Origin: Sambucus nigra
Lineage: Eukaryota; Streptophyta; Magnoliopsida; Dipsacales; Adoxaceae
Direction: 5' to 3'
Assembly: GCA_949130495.1 (NCBI GenBank)
Contig: OX422214.1
Span: 3,394,046-3,458,045 of the forward strand
DNA: 64,000 nt
Below, piece after piece: positions 1 through 11,392 of this stretch (within the stretch, counting starts at the first letter, position 1; every line of letters starts with the position of its first letter). The position numbers and the translations under genes were made by a program. The notes beneath the pieces were generated by a model. It was not told the origin of the DNA. It did not search any database and worked only from the letters and a program-made list of their open reading frames with translations.

Positions 1-460
1 TTTCATGGAGCTACAGCATATTGCGGATGTTGTAGGATACTCGTAGTAGACGCTCCTTTCTTCTGTACTCTAGTTATGTTCAGTATTTTTATTCGGGCGT
101 GTTTGCCCAAGGTATTACACTCATTCATTATACTGTATATATTGGATTGTAATACTTAATGTATTATTTGTATTAGTCTGTGCACCGACAGCTTATTCGG
201 TGATTATTTATTGTATTGTCGTACTTTATTCATCGATTTTTGATACCCACCGTTTTTACAAATGGGATTGTCTAAGTGTTTTCCTTTTTCTTTTAATTTT
301 TTTTTTTTGTTTATGACAATCCGTTTTTCTAAAATGATGGGTGGTTATCTCATACTATTATTTTAATCGACGGTGATGCTAAGAATGGACCATCTATGAA
401 TCCTGTGATTATTGGAGTATTGGGCTGGCCACCTATTATTTTAATAGGCGGGTTGTCACA
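1..460 (+). repeat. 3' part of the left LTR of element A
   Basis: Matches the last 460 bp of the right LTR (6478-6937). It ends in TGTCACA at 460, two bases before the PBS. The LTR sequence is AT-rich and has no real open frame. Confidence 0.88.
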
Positions 461-462
461 GA

Positions 463-474
463 TGGTATCAGAGC
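463..474 (+). other. Primer binding site (tRNA-iMet)
   Basis: TGGTATCAGAGC begins two bases after the LTR end. This is the usual plant LTR-retrotransposon site complementary to the 3' end of initiator methionine tRNA, where minus-strand DNA synthesis is primed. Confidence 0.92.
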
Positions 475-1573
475 ATTAGGCTCTAGAGTCCTTAGGATTC
501 TGTGCGGATGTTTTACGTCTTCTGCGTTTCTCTCTGTTTGATGTAGAGCCTTAGGAATAAGGTCGTTGAATTCTCTTGTGAGATTTCGTTCTCCTGCTAT
601 GGTATGAGGACCCCGAAGATCTTCTACGCGTTCGTGTGAGACTTGTAAGTCGTTAGATGAAGTGCGTTGAGGAAGGCCGTTGTGAAGGCGTCAGAGGATA
701 AGATTGAAGTGGCGGATATGATGGTCGCCTCTTTATGGTGGGGAAGAATGTTTTTGCCCATAGAGAGAGTCTTTCAGTGGAAATGCTAGGCTCGTAAGTA
801 AGTGTTGGAAACACTTTTTAGAGAAGTAGTGTTCATGAGACTCCACTGGTGGACATCCACCCGGGGAAGGCTCGTGGAGCTAAGGTCGGGGAGGCTGGCA
901 GAATGTTCTCCTTGCTGAAGAAGTCAAGGGAACTATGCGTTCTGATCTTGTCGATTGAAGATAACCGGCAAGGATGGGACTCCTAGTTGAGTCATTGATG
1001 GAAGTAGTTTGGTTCGGGTAAGACTAGAATGACGTGTCTTGGAACTATTGGTAGTAGCCAAGGAGGTTGGCTAGTATGTTCGTGGAATTTCCAACTAGGG
1101 TGCGAGTAGTGCATTCCTTAGGTAAGATGGAGTAGAATGGTGTTAGTCCTAGATTCGGGTGTGTATATCGAGCTTGTGATAGTATCGGTACATATTTTTA
1201 TACATAGTAAGTATATTTATATGGCTTCCATAATAGGGAAGTCCTGTATTTTCCTTCTCACTCTTATGGGGCGAGTGGTGATATGTGTGGTACTTGCTAC
1301 TTGTATTATGTATTATACGGGTAGAGATAGTCTTAGATTGGTTGGTGTGGTAGCAAGCGAATATATTGCGAGGATATCCTAGTTCTAGTTCTAGAAGGAG
1401 GACTAGTTGTTCTATAATATCTCTCCTGGATGCAGGTTGAGACTTTATAGAGGTGGTTTATGGTAGGTAGATAGTTTCCTTTATTTTTGTTTTATTTTGT
1501 TTGCTTACTTGTTTGCTTTGCTTGTGTATGATGTGCCTTATCTCCATGACCGGCTAGTTAAGGTGACTGTGTG

Positions 1574-1625
1574 GAGGGGTTCCTTGTTTGGATTTCGCTT
1601 CGGCGAGACGCTCCACGCATGAACC
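1574..1625 (+). repeat. LTR-related hairpin cassette, internal copy 1
   Basis: The text GGTTCCTTGTTTGGATTTCG followed by CTTCGGCGAGACGCTCCACG and CATGAA matches a cassette in the right LTR (about 6150-6200). At 1593-1608 it folds as a six-pair stem, TTTCGC with GCGAGA, closed by a TTCG tetraloop. Confidence 0.7.
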
Positions 1626-2065
1626 TTAACGACGTTGGGAGTGGAGAGATGTGCATTTTCTTTTATGTTCTTTTCTTCTTTCTTTTCTTTTGTTGGTTAA
1701 GTGCTGGGTTGGAAGGTTTAGCCAAGGATCACGTATATGAGTGATTAAGGGCTAAGTTGATGTGCGATATATGAGCACTATGATAGTTTTCCTCTGAATC
1801 GATGTGGGGAAGACTATGATGATGAAAGTCCGACAGGGACTTATGATTGTTCCTTAATGAGAAGGCCATTTGTGTAGAGGTATATGTGTCTCTTGGGGTA
1901 GAGTATTGGTGGCATCTTACTGGAAGTAAATTCCTCATTCGATAGTTATGGTAGGACGTAGAAGTATGTGTACTAGTAGAGTTTCGAGTTAGGATTCCGT
2001 CGATCCCAATCATGTGTCTTCGACCGTTACTTCTCGACGACTGACAATGCGAGGTAGTAGTGTAA

Positions 2066-2120
2066 CGGGAGGGTTCCTTGTTTGGATTTTGCTTCGGCGA
2101 GACGTCCCACGCATGAAACC
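2066..2120 (+). repeat. LTR-related hairpin cassette, internal copy 2
   Basis: Second internal copy of the same cassette. The hairpin at 2087-2102 has a C to T change in the 5' arm (TTTTGC), which replaces a C-G pair by a wobble U-G pair in RNA and keeps the TTCG loop. Confidence 0.68.
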
Positions 2121-3763
2121 GAGCTAATGTCGGAAGTCGGGAAAGGTCTTGGACACTAGGGATATTTAGTATTATACTTATACGAGTAGGTTAGGATAGA
2201 TAGATTGACCTTAGGATTCTTAGGATGCTCGGCCCTTAGGGCATGCGGCGTTATTTTAGGAAGATGGTTGGGAGTTGACCACAATAGGTTGTGGGTTAAC
2301 TCTAAGTAGGATTTGGTCCCTAGACGAGAAGTACGGGATTTCGAGCTCGTTAGAATGTTAGGCCATTAGTGGTGAGGCCTCTCGTAGTTAGAGGGTTACA
2401 TGGGTAACCTACCTTTGGAGGAGTTGAAGTCTAAGCTGACTTTTCTCCTGCACTCGTGTTGTTATGATCGAGAGTGGATTTAACGAACGAGTCTTTGCCA
2501 GGAACGGGATGTGCTAATATGGGAACATGGACCTATTGTTCGTGTGTCTCAGATTTTTAAGAAGTGCCATCCCACGCTTGATTTAAAGTTCATGGCGGTA
2601 GTATTTGCCTTAAAGACTTAGAGGCATTTCTCCTGGGTAGGAATTTGTAGTCTTTTCACGAATAAAAAGTTTGTGATCGTGAAGGACTATCGTTAGGATA
2701 TTTCCTTTCGCTAAGGCAATGTGAACGGGAGTAGTATAGGCTCCGAGTAGATACCTTCTTAGAGTTTATTCGTGGCATGAAATGCCAAGTGGAGTGAGCT
2801 TCACCGAGGGGACGCTATTCTAAGAGCGTTCAGGTCCATGATTGACCCTTTCACCAACTGGTATGTAGAGAGTAGTGTGGAACGAGGATGGGTATATCCG
2901 TGGACATTTTTATCGAATTGTCGATAATGCAACGGTCATGATTCTAGTTGAGGAAACTGTGGATCATTTGATCAATCGCTGCTTGCTCGATGGAAATGGG
3001 CGGACTAAGCGGGAGGTGTACGCCCAACTCTTCTTAGTAGGAGTTTTAGATCTGTATGCGGTTCCTATCAAACGGTAGTGAACCGAGACGAGACATTCAT
3101 GTCAAGGTAGAGGTAAAGTCTCCAAGGAGAAATGGGAACCGTTGGGATATGGGGTATATCCTACCACCCGTAAGTGGAAGGGTGGATTTGATTTAAAGGA
3201 GAGATCGGAGTAGTAGTTTTTATGGATCGAATTTCCGTGCAATAGTTCGAATCGTTTTTGATAAACGTTAGGCCGTGCATAACCTAGTATAGATGGCAAT
3301 ATGCCTTGTCTACTCGTTGGAATGGAAACAGCGAATAGTATATTCCTGGGACTGGGAGTGGTCCGGGAACCTTCCTTTAGATTGGGCTCAGTGAGCAAGT
3401 AGACTTTTGAGGGTTACACCAACGCGAATAGGAGTAAGTAGTGTTGGGGTTAAAGATTGTAAGATAGTGTAGTTATTCCCTAGTAAGGGTGTAACGTGTT
3501 TAGGAAGTAAGGCAATTTGTGCCGAGATTGTGTGGGTATCTCCTCCCGTAGTAGAAGGGCAGGATCGAAAGTTCCTTAGGAACGATTTGGCGCTATGTTA
3601 TAGCATGATGATGTGGGCTGAGATCGATAGCGATGACCTTAGTCTGAGTCCTATGGGGACATTTCTACTCAGGGGTTTGCTAGTATGATAGCACGGTTTT
3701 TATTATAGTATACCCTTTTTATGGTTATGGGTTACGCCTGAATTTTGAGGGCAAAATTCCCCT

Positions 3764-3778
3764 TTAAGGGGGGGAGTA
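3764..3778 (+). other. Polypurine tract of element A
   Basis: TTAAGGGGGGGAGTA lies directly before the TGTAAAAACCC start of the right LTR. It is in the position and has the composition expected for the plus-strand primer of reverse transcription. Confidence 0.85.
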
Positions 3779-4671
3779 TGTAAAAACCCAGGTTTTCGAG
3801 CGACTATTTTATACTATTTTGCCTAATGGGCTAATTTTATAAAATAGGGAATGTTGGAGTAAATATTATTTTTCGTGAGACTTAGGGATAATATTTACTA
3901 TGTTTTGACTATTTACCGTTATGAGAAGGTAAATAGTGTTATATTGTGTATTTTGCGTCGTTATATGTAAAACGACGGTTATGACCTATATTTAAATTTG
4001 GGTATAATTAATGAATTAAAAATGGAATTGGAACGTAAAAATAGTTCACACTTTCCCGAATGCCAAAATAGGGGGTGCGGTAGTTTTTAGAATAGTCGAA
4101 ATAAGTGCCCAGTGGTAATTTTTGAGATTCGGGCATTTTAAGGGGTTATGACTCAATTAAGTGGTTACGAGTCATTTTAGAGGTGTATTAGCATTTAAGA
4201 GTGGGGGTTTATATTTCGAGACCCTTATAAATCCCCCACCCCTTTTTCTTTTCTTTATTTTGGTGGGAGGAGCCAAAGGAGAGAGAGAGAGAGAGAAGAG
4301 AGAGTTGGGAGAAAAGAGAGAAAAGAGAGAAAAGGAAGATTTAGGCCGGAATCCGTCGCTACCGGAGGTGTTCTGAGACTACGAACCTGGAGGCAAGTTT
4401 CTTACTTGCTAGATATTGATTTAATGTGATAAATTGCATGTATAGTTAGGTTTTGGAGATTTAACCCATAAATGGGTATTTGTTGATTTTGATGATTTAA
4501 CCCTTAAATCTTAGTTTTAATTTGATTTGAGGATAAATTATTAGTTGTAAATGGTGTAGGAATGGTTTGGTAGAATTAGATGTTGTTGATGTTGGGCAAA
4601 AGCAAAGATTTGAGGATTTGAGATTTTAGGGTTTGTATAACCCGTCGCCCAATCTGGGCAAAATTTCAGGA

Positions 4672-4872
4672 CCGAATCGATTCGGCCCAAGGGGCGAATC
4701 GATTTGGATAAGGAAAGGGTTACAGGTCTTGTAGACCGAATCGATTCGGATTAAAACCGAATCGATTCGGCAATTGCAGAAAGTCAGTTTTTACTCACCG
4801 AATCGATTCGGCTGTTTAGCGAATCGATTCGCAAGGGTGAATCGATTCGGCCCAAGGGGCGAATCGATTCGG
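4672..4872 (+). repeat. Cluster of eight CGAATCGATTCG palindromes in the LTR
   Basis: Eight full or one-mismatch copies of the 12-base palindrome occur in 200 bp, often extended to CCGAATCGATTCGG. Spacing is irregular, so this is not a simple tandem repeat. The solo LTR at 53375-57239 holds about ten copies at the corresponding place. A protein-binding array in the U3 region is a reasonable guess but is not shown. Confidence 0.8.
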
Positions 4873-6100
4873 TTCCCCTATTTTTGTGAGATTTTCTTAT
4901 TTTGATTTTCAGCCCTTTTCCTTTTAGGTCTAAGGTTTAGGAACCTTCCTTTGGGAAGTAATGGGGAGTCTTAGAGGGTTGTATTGGGTAGACTAATGTC
5001 CTAGGCTAAGAGTGGATATTTGGGTTTTCCCGAGGACTAGTTCATATAGGTTAATGTCCGAATGATATAGGAGGTTAACCTAAAGATAGATTGGAAGTTA
5101 GAAAATAAATGTTGAGCTTTTGGGAGACACTCCATTATGGAGACTCACTTTGAGGGTTTATGAAATTATATGAACTATTCGAGGCTATTTTGAGGTTAGT
5201 GGCACTTTGGGTCTTAGGTCATTAATAAAATATGACTTAATAAGAATGAAATGCACCTTCTAAAACTTGGTGCTTAATGGATAAATGGATGACTTTTGGA
5301 AATGTAAAATTGGAAGTTTTCAAAAATGGAAAAAGTAATGTTTTTCATAAATGTTAATTTATGGATACACACCTCTCTAAATCGCTATCATAAGGGAAGT
5401 CGCTCGCGTTGTGGTGAAGCCCCCTGGCTAATGATTGCAGGGTGGATATAGTCCCTAGGCCATGTGAGCGTTTATTATATATATTTTTCTGCGCTGGTTA
5501 GGAGATTCCGGGTGTGGTCTTGACTATCCCGCAGGCACATGGTCGCTTCCCGACGTTTCGATAGGATCCCAGGTTGTCTTGGAGGCCCTGGAGATGATAG
5601 CCATTTAGGGGTGCGCACAGTGGGGAAACCCGGACGGGCGGTCTTAGATTTCGTTATATTATATGATATATAACTATGTTCAATAATGTGGGACATTATT
5701 GGTTATTAAAGCATTTTATGATAATAAAATGGCTTTAATTTACATTTCCCGGATAGAAGAAGGGAAATGGGATGTTAAATACATTTTCCGGATGGAAGAA
5801 GGAAAATGGATGATATGATATGAAAGTAAAGCATTTTATGATAATAAAACTTGCTTTAAATTATGTATTTTTCCTGGATGGAAGAAAGGAAATAAAATTT
5901 GGTAAAGAAAGTTTTGAAATGGGATTAATTGGTAAAGACTTGATAAAATGAATTTACCACATAGGTATATTCCTAAAGAAAGAATTAGGAATTGTGCCAC
6001 TAGATGATGGTTGGGCTTACTTTTAAATTTCTTTAGTAGCTGTAGTTGTAACCTCCCACACTTATGCACACACATGTATTTATTTATTATTTCGTGCTTA

Positions 6101-6210
6101 GGGTCTAATGGATCTCGACGATCAACCTTGCCTAAGTAGTAGTGTATCGGGGGGGTTCCTTGTTTGGATTTCGCTTTGCGAGACACCCCACGCACGAATA
6201 GGGCATTGTG
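6101..6210 (+). repeat. Hairpin cassette in the right LTR of element A
   Basis: Has a G-run followed by TTCCTTGTTTGGATTTCGCT. The hairpin at 6169-6183 is TTTCGC, loop TTT, GCGAGA. Related cassettes lie at 1574 and 2066 (element A interior) and at 56094 and 56322 (solo LTR). Confidence 0.7.
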
Positions 6211-6937
6211 TTGAGAATGGGGAAAAGTTAGCCCTTAGTACTTAGGGTTAACTAGAACATCTCACGATATTGCGTTAGGTTGCTGCTAGATTGAGAGGTG
6301 AGGAATATTATTGTTATCTGCGAGAGAATTACGAACTTAACTGTCATGCATTTTAGTCGCATGGTAATCATATCAAACCGGGCCCTCACCGGTATCTATA
6401 TTTCTTTGTTGCTGCATATTCCTTGCCGTTACAGGTGCGCTTCCGCATGGACACCTGTATTTACATATTCCATTCCAGTTGTCATGGAGCTACAGCATAT
6501 TGCGGATGTTGTAGGATACTCGTATTAGACGCTCCTTTCTTCTGTACTCTAGTTATGTTCGGTATTTTTATTCGGGCGTGTTTGCCCAAGGTATTACACT
6601 CATTCATTATACTGTATATATTGGATTGTAATACTTAATGTATTATTTGTATTGGTCTGTGCACCGACAGCTTATTCGGTGATTATTTATTGTATTGTCG
6701 TACTTTATTCATCGATTTTTGATACCCACAGTTTTTACAAATGGGATTGTCTAAGTGTTTTCCTTTTTCTTTTAAATTTTTTTTTGTTTATGACAATCCG
6801 TTTTTCTAAAATGATGGGTGGTTATCTCATACTATTATTTTAATCGACAGTGATGCTAAGAATGGACCATCTATGATTCCTGTGATTATTGGAGTATTGG
6901 GCTGGCCACCTATTATTTTAATAGGCGGGTTGTCACA

Positions 6938-7339
6938 ATCATCTTCCCTAGTCTCTCCATTTATGTTATTTTTGTGTTGTGCGATAAATGTGTGTTTACT
7001 CTCTATCATAACCCAGCTGTGAGGGATTCTGTGTTTATCTCTTTTAAACCGTTTGCTCTCTAGCAAGGACAATTACAAATTGATATCCCAACTCTAAATG
7101 ATCATTACCCACACTTTAATTACTATCTCTTTTAAAACAGTTACAAATTATGGCATTAATATACATACCCCTAATACTTAAATCATTTAGCCATAAGATG
7201 GTCAATAATGTGTATGAATTCTTGCAAAATTATGGTATTATGGTGTTGATTGTGTATTTTTGGTGTTGTGTATATTGGTTTTATTTTGTAGGTACTCTTT
7301 GTCTTAATTAGCTGCTCCAAATTATGGTTTTCTCTATAA
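6938..7339. other. Unidentified flank between element A and the copia remnant
   Basis: AT-rich sequence with no open frame, repeat or terminus I can recognise. It may include lost 5' parts of the copia element that follows. Confidence 0.4.
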
Positions 7340-7838
7340 ATGTAGATCCACGCTACGAATGGCACCAACAAGATCATATGTTTTTAAGTTGAATTAATAA
7401 TTCTCTTACTCCACAAGTGCTTTCCATTGTGGCTCATTTCACATCCTCATGCTACCTGGCAATCATTTGAGAAAAGGTATGCATCTCAGTCCAAAAATCT
7501 CATTTTATAGTTCTAGAACGATCTCTCGAGTACGAAAAGAGAGCATATGTCCATTTCTAATAATGTAGACAAACTAATAACATTGCTTATAATTTAGCAG
7601 TAGTCGATGCTCCTATGAATAACTTTGGACCCGCCTATGAAGTCACTGTTAGTTCTGCCTAAGCTCGCGACACTCCAATATCGTATGATGATCTTGTGGC
7701 CTTATTGCTTAGTGCTGAAATGAGACTTAAGGCCCATAATATATCATCCTTTGAAACAAATCCAAGTGCAATGTATGCACTAAAATTTCATCCCAATGGT
7801 AATCGTGGTCGTGGATATCTAAATAATCGTGGATTCTG
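7340..7838 (+). pseudogene. Copia gag (UBN2-type), N-terminal and central part
   Basis: A frame read through several stops gives VDPRYEWHQQDHMFLS, then SLTPQVLSIVAHFTSS, then DDLVALLLSAEMRL, and ends in an RG-rich tail with NRGRGYLNNRGF. This matches the order of plant copia gag: the W-x-x-x-D region, a helix with SLS/SLTP..VL, the LL..E.RL segment, and the RG-rich linker before the zinc knuckle. Gag would form the virus-like particle. The frame breaks off at the LTR starting near 7840; the zinc knuckle resumes near 9405. Confidence 0.65.
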
Positions 7839-7839
7839 A

Positions 7840-8242
7840 TGTGTTTTGTGATACGTAACGACACGTAGCGCGTGGTTACGCTCCCGTGAGAAGACTATCT
7901 TTTATTTTATATTTTAGTTTAGGGTAATATTGTCATTTCTTTTTATTTTTAGTCTTTAATTGGTCTCCAAGCATGTTTGGGACTAATTAGTCTTTTTTAG
8001 TTATTAGTTGTCCTTTTTAGGTTTTTGGGTCATTACTCAGTTACCAAGTAATTTTTCTCCTATAAATAAACCCCAGGCCCTCATACATAATTACAATTGA
8101 ATATTGAGAAAGAGAATATAGAGAGAGAAAGAAACCAATTTTCTTAGTTTAGTTTCATTTGTTGTTGTGGTTGTTATTGTGCAGTTAGTAGTTATTGTTT
8201 ACTTGTAATAAATAACACTTCCGCATTCATAGATTCACATCA
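7840..8242 (+). repeat. LTR of a nested copia-like element (about 400 bp)
   Basis: Begins TGTGTTTTGTGATACG, contains a TATAAATA-like box near 8073, and ends TTCACA or TTCACATCA just before a PBS. It interrupts the copia gag between the RG-rich linker and the zinc knuckle. No matching second LTR is seen before the gag resumes, so the nested copy is truncated. The start could be 7837, 7840 or 7842. Confidence 0.6.
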
Positions 8243-8245
8243 AAT

Positions 8246-8256
8246 TGGTATCAGAG
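8246..8256 (+). other. Primer binding site (tRNA-iMet) of the nested element
   Basis: TGGTATCAGAG a few bases after the LTR end. Confidence 0.8.
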
Positions 8257-9404
8257 TTGCGTTTTTTCTTGGTGTTCGTCGTGGTGTGTTAAGTGGGTAT
8301 CGAGTTCTGGTTCATACTCGGGCAATCCTTCAATCGTTAGATTGATAAATGTCCAAAAAGGAATCGGGTGGATGGAAACCGTAGATTTCATCACCGCTAA
8401 TTAGGAGGATACCGGTCCTTTTAGCCTCCACCTTCCACCCTCCACCACCACCACCTCCATCTCCTTCCCCCACACAACTGCAACTTCACCAAAATGCAAA
8501 ACCATCTTCTATCTCACCCCAAAATAAAACCCTAACCCTACCCACAAATCCACCCCCTCTTCCTATCTTCCCGCCCTAATCATCTTTTCTAGACCCTATG
8601 TCCATCGCTCAGAATACCCCACCTACGTTGCCTCTCCGCCGCCACCAGAAAATTTCAACCTCCTCTGCCCAACCTCAAATTTACCAGTAGACTAGCCTTG
8701 GGCCGTTTTATCAATGTCACCAAAGGAGTGACGCAAAAATACCAAAAGAAGGGTAAAAAATGCCGACAACGACCCGCCTCCAGTGAGGTTGGCACCGAGT
8801 TTTTGTCGCTCCTCTACTATTTTTTTTGGAATTTCTCCCCCGAATCCATCATCTCCAGATTTGGGCGAGTGTACCCCCAACCCATATGCCACATCCGTTG
8901 ACCCTTTGGCCGGTCGGAAACTGCACCAACCCCTTTTTCCAACCCTTTTACCCCTGAAATAATCCCCCATTACCCCTCTCCCTTTCCTCTTTCACCCCAC
9001 CCCAAAACCTAGTTCCCCTTCCCCATTTTCTTAGCCCTAATTACCCCCCCCCTTTACCCAATTTTCCATAATTTTCCCGCTCATCTATGCTGAACCATAT
9101 TCAAACTCGATAAAAAATGGGTTTCCTTACTTTGACCCGATCCCCTACCCCCTATTTGACCTCAAATCTGGTCAAAATTAGTCTTATGGCCTATTTTTGA
9201 CACAACTCAAGACCTCCATGAATAATGGGTCCCACTTAGGATCCATTTTTTACTATTTGTCATTTTTGGGTCCGGCTTTCTGGAATGTCGTCGTCTTCAT
9301 TCTGCTTGTTTCGCCATCGTACTCACAAAGGTGTGGTCCCCGAAGTTTTTATTCGGTCAAATTCAAGGATCCACCGAGCCAAGTTACAACCATATGCTCG
9401 TGCT
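8257..9404 (+). other. Leader of the nested element, C-rich, no credible gene
   Basis: Strongly C-rich on the + strand from about 8420 to 9060, with CCACCACCACCTCC-type runs. Open frames here are short, overlap on both strands and resemble no protein I know. I take the segment to be the untranslated leader, or a badly decayed 5' coding region, of the element whose LTR is at 7840. The right boundary with the outer gag is approximate. Confidence 0.45.
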
Positions 9405-9546
9405 GTAGAGAAGGAAGATACGGTCGTCAGTTTTTGGTTGCTCGGATTTCTTATCCCACTTGTAAAATTTGTGGGAGTCGTGGACATTCAACAATTGACT
9501 GTTATCAACGCATGAATCATGCCTATGAAGGTCATGTTCCTACTTA
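9405..9546 (+). pseudogene. Copia gag zinc knuckle and C terminus
   Basis: The frame reads CKICGSRGHSTIDCYQRMNH, a complete CX2CX4HX4C nucleic-acid-binding knuckle followed by the YQRMNHAYEGH tail typical of plant copia gag. It continues the gag broken at 7838. Confidence 0.8.
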
Positions 9547-9559
9547 AGAGCTGGATGTT

Positions 9560-10020
9560 ATGACAGACTCCCCGTCTTTGGCCAACACTGCTTCCACATG
9601 GTACTCCGGCACTGATGCTTCAAATCATATCACTTCCGATCTTACAAACTTGGCTATTCACAATGAGTTCCATGGAAAAGACAAAGTTGTTGGTAACGGT
9701 GCTGGTTTGGATATTGTTAATATTGGTTCTAGTATTGTTTCATCTGATTCCACTTCCTATAATATGAACAATATATTACACTGCCGGTCTGTTGTTTCTA
9801 ACCTTCTTTCTGTGTACCAATTCATATGTGATAATAATTGTTATTTTCCTGATTTTTCTATGTGAAGGATCAAAAGACTGGGAGGGCGCTTTTCTGTGGG
9901 AGGAGTGAAAATGGTCTTTATCTGTTCCACTTTCACCATCAGATCTCTACAAAGTCAAGCCATCCGTTTGCTTTTCTCGGTGTTCATGTTGGTGTTTAAG
10001 TCTGACATTCTAGATTAGGT
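9560..10020 (+). pseudogene. Copia protease and GAG-pre-integrase region
   Basis: The frame begins near the protease site, WYSGTDASNHIT, where active copia proteases have a W-x-x-DTGA-x-x-H motif, so the catalytic D-T/S-G triad is scrambled. It then reads VVGNGAGLDI, NIGSS and VVSNLLSVYQF, as in copia pol. A stop near 9863 and a frame change precede VKDQKTGRALFCGRSENGLY, the usual pre-integrase text. A degenerate H-R-LGHP zone follows. Confidence 0.78.
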
Positions 10021-10149
10021 CATCATACCTCTCTAACACTTTTGAGTCTTATTTTTAATAAGTGTCTTCCAATGACCATCTAATTAGTTGTCCTTTTGTC
10101 ATGTGTGTCCATTGAAAAGAGTACTAAATTACCATTCATTTATTCTATT

Positions 10150-11117
10150 CAACTTCTAGTTCATCTTTGGAATTAATACATTCTGATGTATGGACATCCC
10201 CTATTGTATCGGGAAAGGATATTTTTGGATTTTTCCTATGCAAATTAAGCATGCGGTGTTTGATATCTTTTTCTCTTTAAGTTGCATGATGAAAATCTTT
10301 TCTCTTCTAAGATTAGATTCCCAACTTACTTGAGTTGAAGAAGGACCTTGATAGACGGTTTTCAATTGCTTAAGTGGTGTTCGAAATCGCTCGAACTGTT
10401 CGGGACCTACTATATGTCTGATGAAAGGAGCTGCTGTGCTTTTCCTGGATCCCAGGAGAGTTGTCCCTAGATTTTCTAAACTAGAGTCTAGGGCGGATTA
10501 CAAAATACAGTGACCTTCAAGCTTGTCTTGTAAACAAAAAGGAAATAAGACAAGCAAAGAACAGGGTTGAATGAGTTCAATCTGATGGGGGTGGTGAATA
10601 CACTAAATGTGCCTTTCAAAATATTATAGCCAATAATGGGATTGGTTTTTGCTCTTCTTGTCTGGGACACCCCGAACAAAATGGAGTTGCCGAACGGAAA
10701 CACTGTCATATTGTTGAGACTGGCCTTACTCTTCTTTCTCATTCTTATATGTCAATTGATTATTGGGGTGATGCATTAACACAACTTTTTATTTAATTAA
10801 TACACGCGTCCTCCGTTCCATTAGTCCTTATGAAAAATTGTTTCAGCAATCTCCCAAGTATGACACTCTTTGTGTTTTTGGTTGTGCGTGCTTCCATTAC
10901 TTACGTCCATATAATACTAATAAGCTTCAATTTTGTTTGAAGCGTTGTGTGTTCTTCGGGTATTCTCTCAATGATCAAGGGTATCATTTTCTTGATCTTG
11001 CTAATGGTCGTGTATATATGTCTCGTCACATTGTGTTTGATGAATTCTCTTTTTCGTTTCAAGATACTACTACTTCTCCTCCTGCTCAACAAGTTTCCCT
11101 AACTCTTTTTTTCCTCT
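10150..11117 (+). pseudogene. Copia integrase core and C-terminal region, broken
   Basis: Readable blocks in order: a degenerate ELIHSDVW-like block near 10175 (first catalytic D region), SDGGGEYTKCAFQN near 10580 (second D), HPEQNGVAERKH near 10670 (catalytic E), then SIDYWGDAL. From 10838 the C-terminal domain reads GCACFHYLRPYNTNKLQF and RCVFFGYSLNDQGYHFLD, ending near SRHIVFDEFSF. Frame changes separate the blocks. Only about 280 bases of the last block form one uninterrupted frame. Confidence 0.82.
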
Positions 11118-11392
11118 AGTGGAAATGGTCACGCTGCCACAATCCACATCTTCTACTTACACACTTAGTAAATTGTAATATGTCCATCCCATCGTTCTCC
11201 CATGTCCATGATTCATCTCACAATACTCCTTTTAACCCCCAATTTTAAACACACCCTCCCCTGTCATCTTGCCTTCTCCCCCACCAACTCATCCCATTAA
11301 TAGTTCTTCCCAGCAGCATCCTTTACCTGAGCAGCTTTCTAGTTATTTTGGGCCGGCAGGTCTGCTCCTAGATAGACCAGCTTCCCCCGCCC

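Larger units (their letters stand above)
475..3763 (+). pseudogene. Non-coding interior of element A with RT-RNase H remnant
   Basis: No frame longer than about 100 residues survives here. Around 2565-2700 a + strand reading with several stops resembles the gypsy RT to RNase H boundary: residues like AVVFALKT followed by a RHF motif and a TNKKFVIVKDYR-like stretch, where intact relatives read AVVFALKIWRH and then a TDHKSLK motif. Nothing I can identify as gag, protease or integrase remains. Two copies of an LTR-related cassette with a hairpin lie at about 1570-1640 and 2060-2115. The LTRs are only about 2 percent diverged, so the interior was probably already defective when the element inserted and was mobilised by a partner. 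That is inference from the contrast in decay. Confidence 0.6.
1..6937 (+). mobile_element. Ty3/gypsy LTR retrotransposon (element A), left LTR cut by window start
   Basis: The first 460 bases match 6478-6937 almost base for base; I count roughly nine differences, about 2 percent. Both copies end in GGCGGGTTGTCACA. The first copy is followed by a tRNA-iMet primer binding site, and the second begins right after a polypurine tract, so these are the two LTRs of one element. The right LTR is 3159 bp; the left one would start about 2.7 kb before this window. The 3.3-kb interior keeps only a faint RT-RNase H trace, which places it in Ty3/gypsy. Long LTRs and the iMet PBS fit a chromovirus of Tekay/Del type, but the clade is inferred. 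The target duplication cannot be checked because the left end is missing. Confidence 0.85.
3779..6937 (+). repeat. Right LTR of element A (3159 bp)
   Basis: Begins TGTAAAAACCC and ends GTTGTCACA, so it has TG...CA termini. In order it contains a purine-rich block near 4277-4340, a cluster of CGAATCGATTCG palindromes (4672-4872), a segment starting ACACACCTCTCTAAATCGCT (5364 on) and the hairpin cassette at about 6101-6210. The same blocks in the same order occur in the solo LTR at 53375-57239, so the two are subfamilies of one LTR family. No open frame in it looks real. Confidence 0.88.

Noticed and set aside
8692..8970. Overlapping frames on both strands in the C-rich segment
   Set aside because: They have mutually exclusive readings with no family similarity, inside a leader-like region.
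9560..11119. Functional copia pol
   Set aside because: The protease active site is altered, several frameshifts and stops occur, and the RT is truncated.
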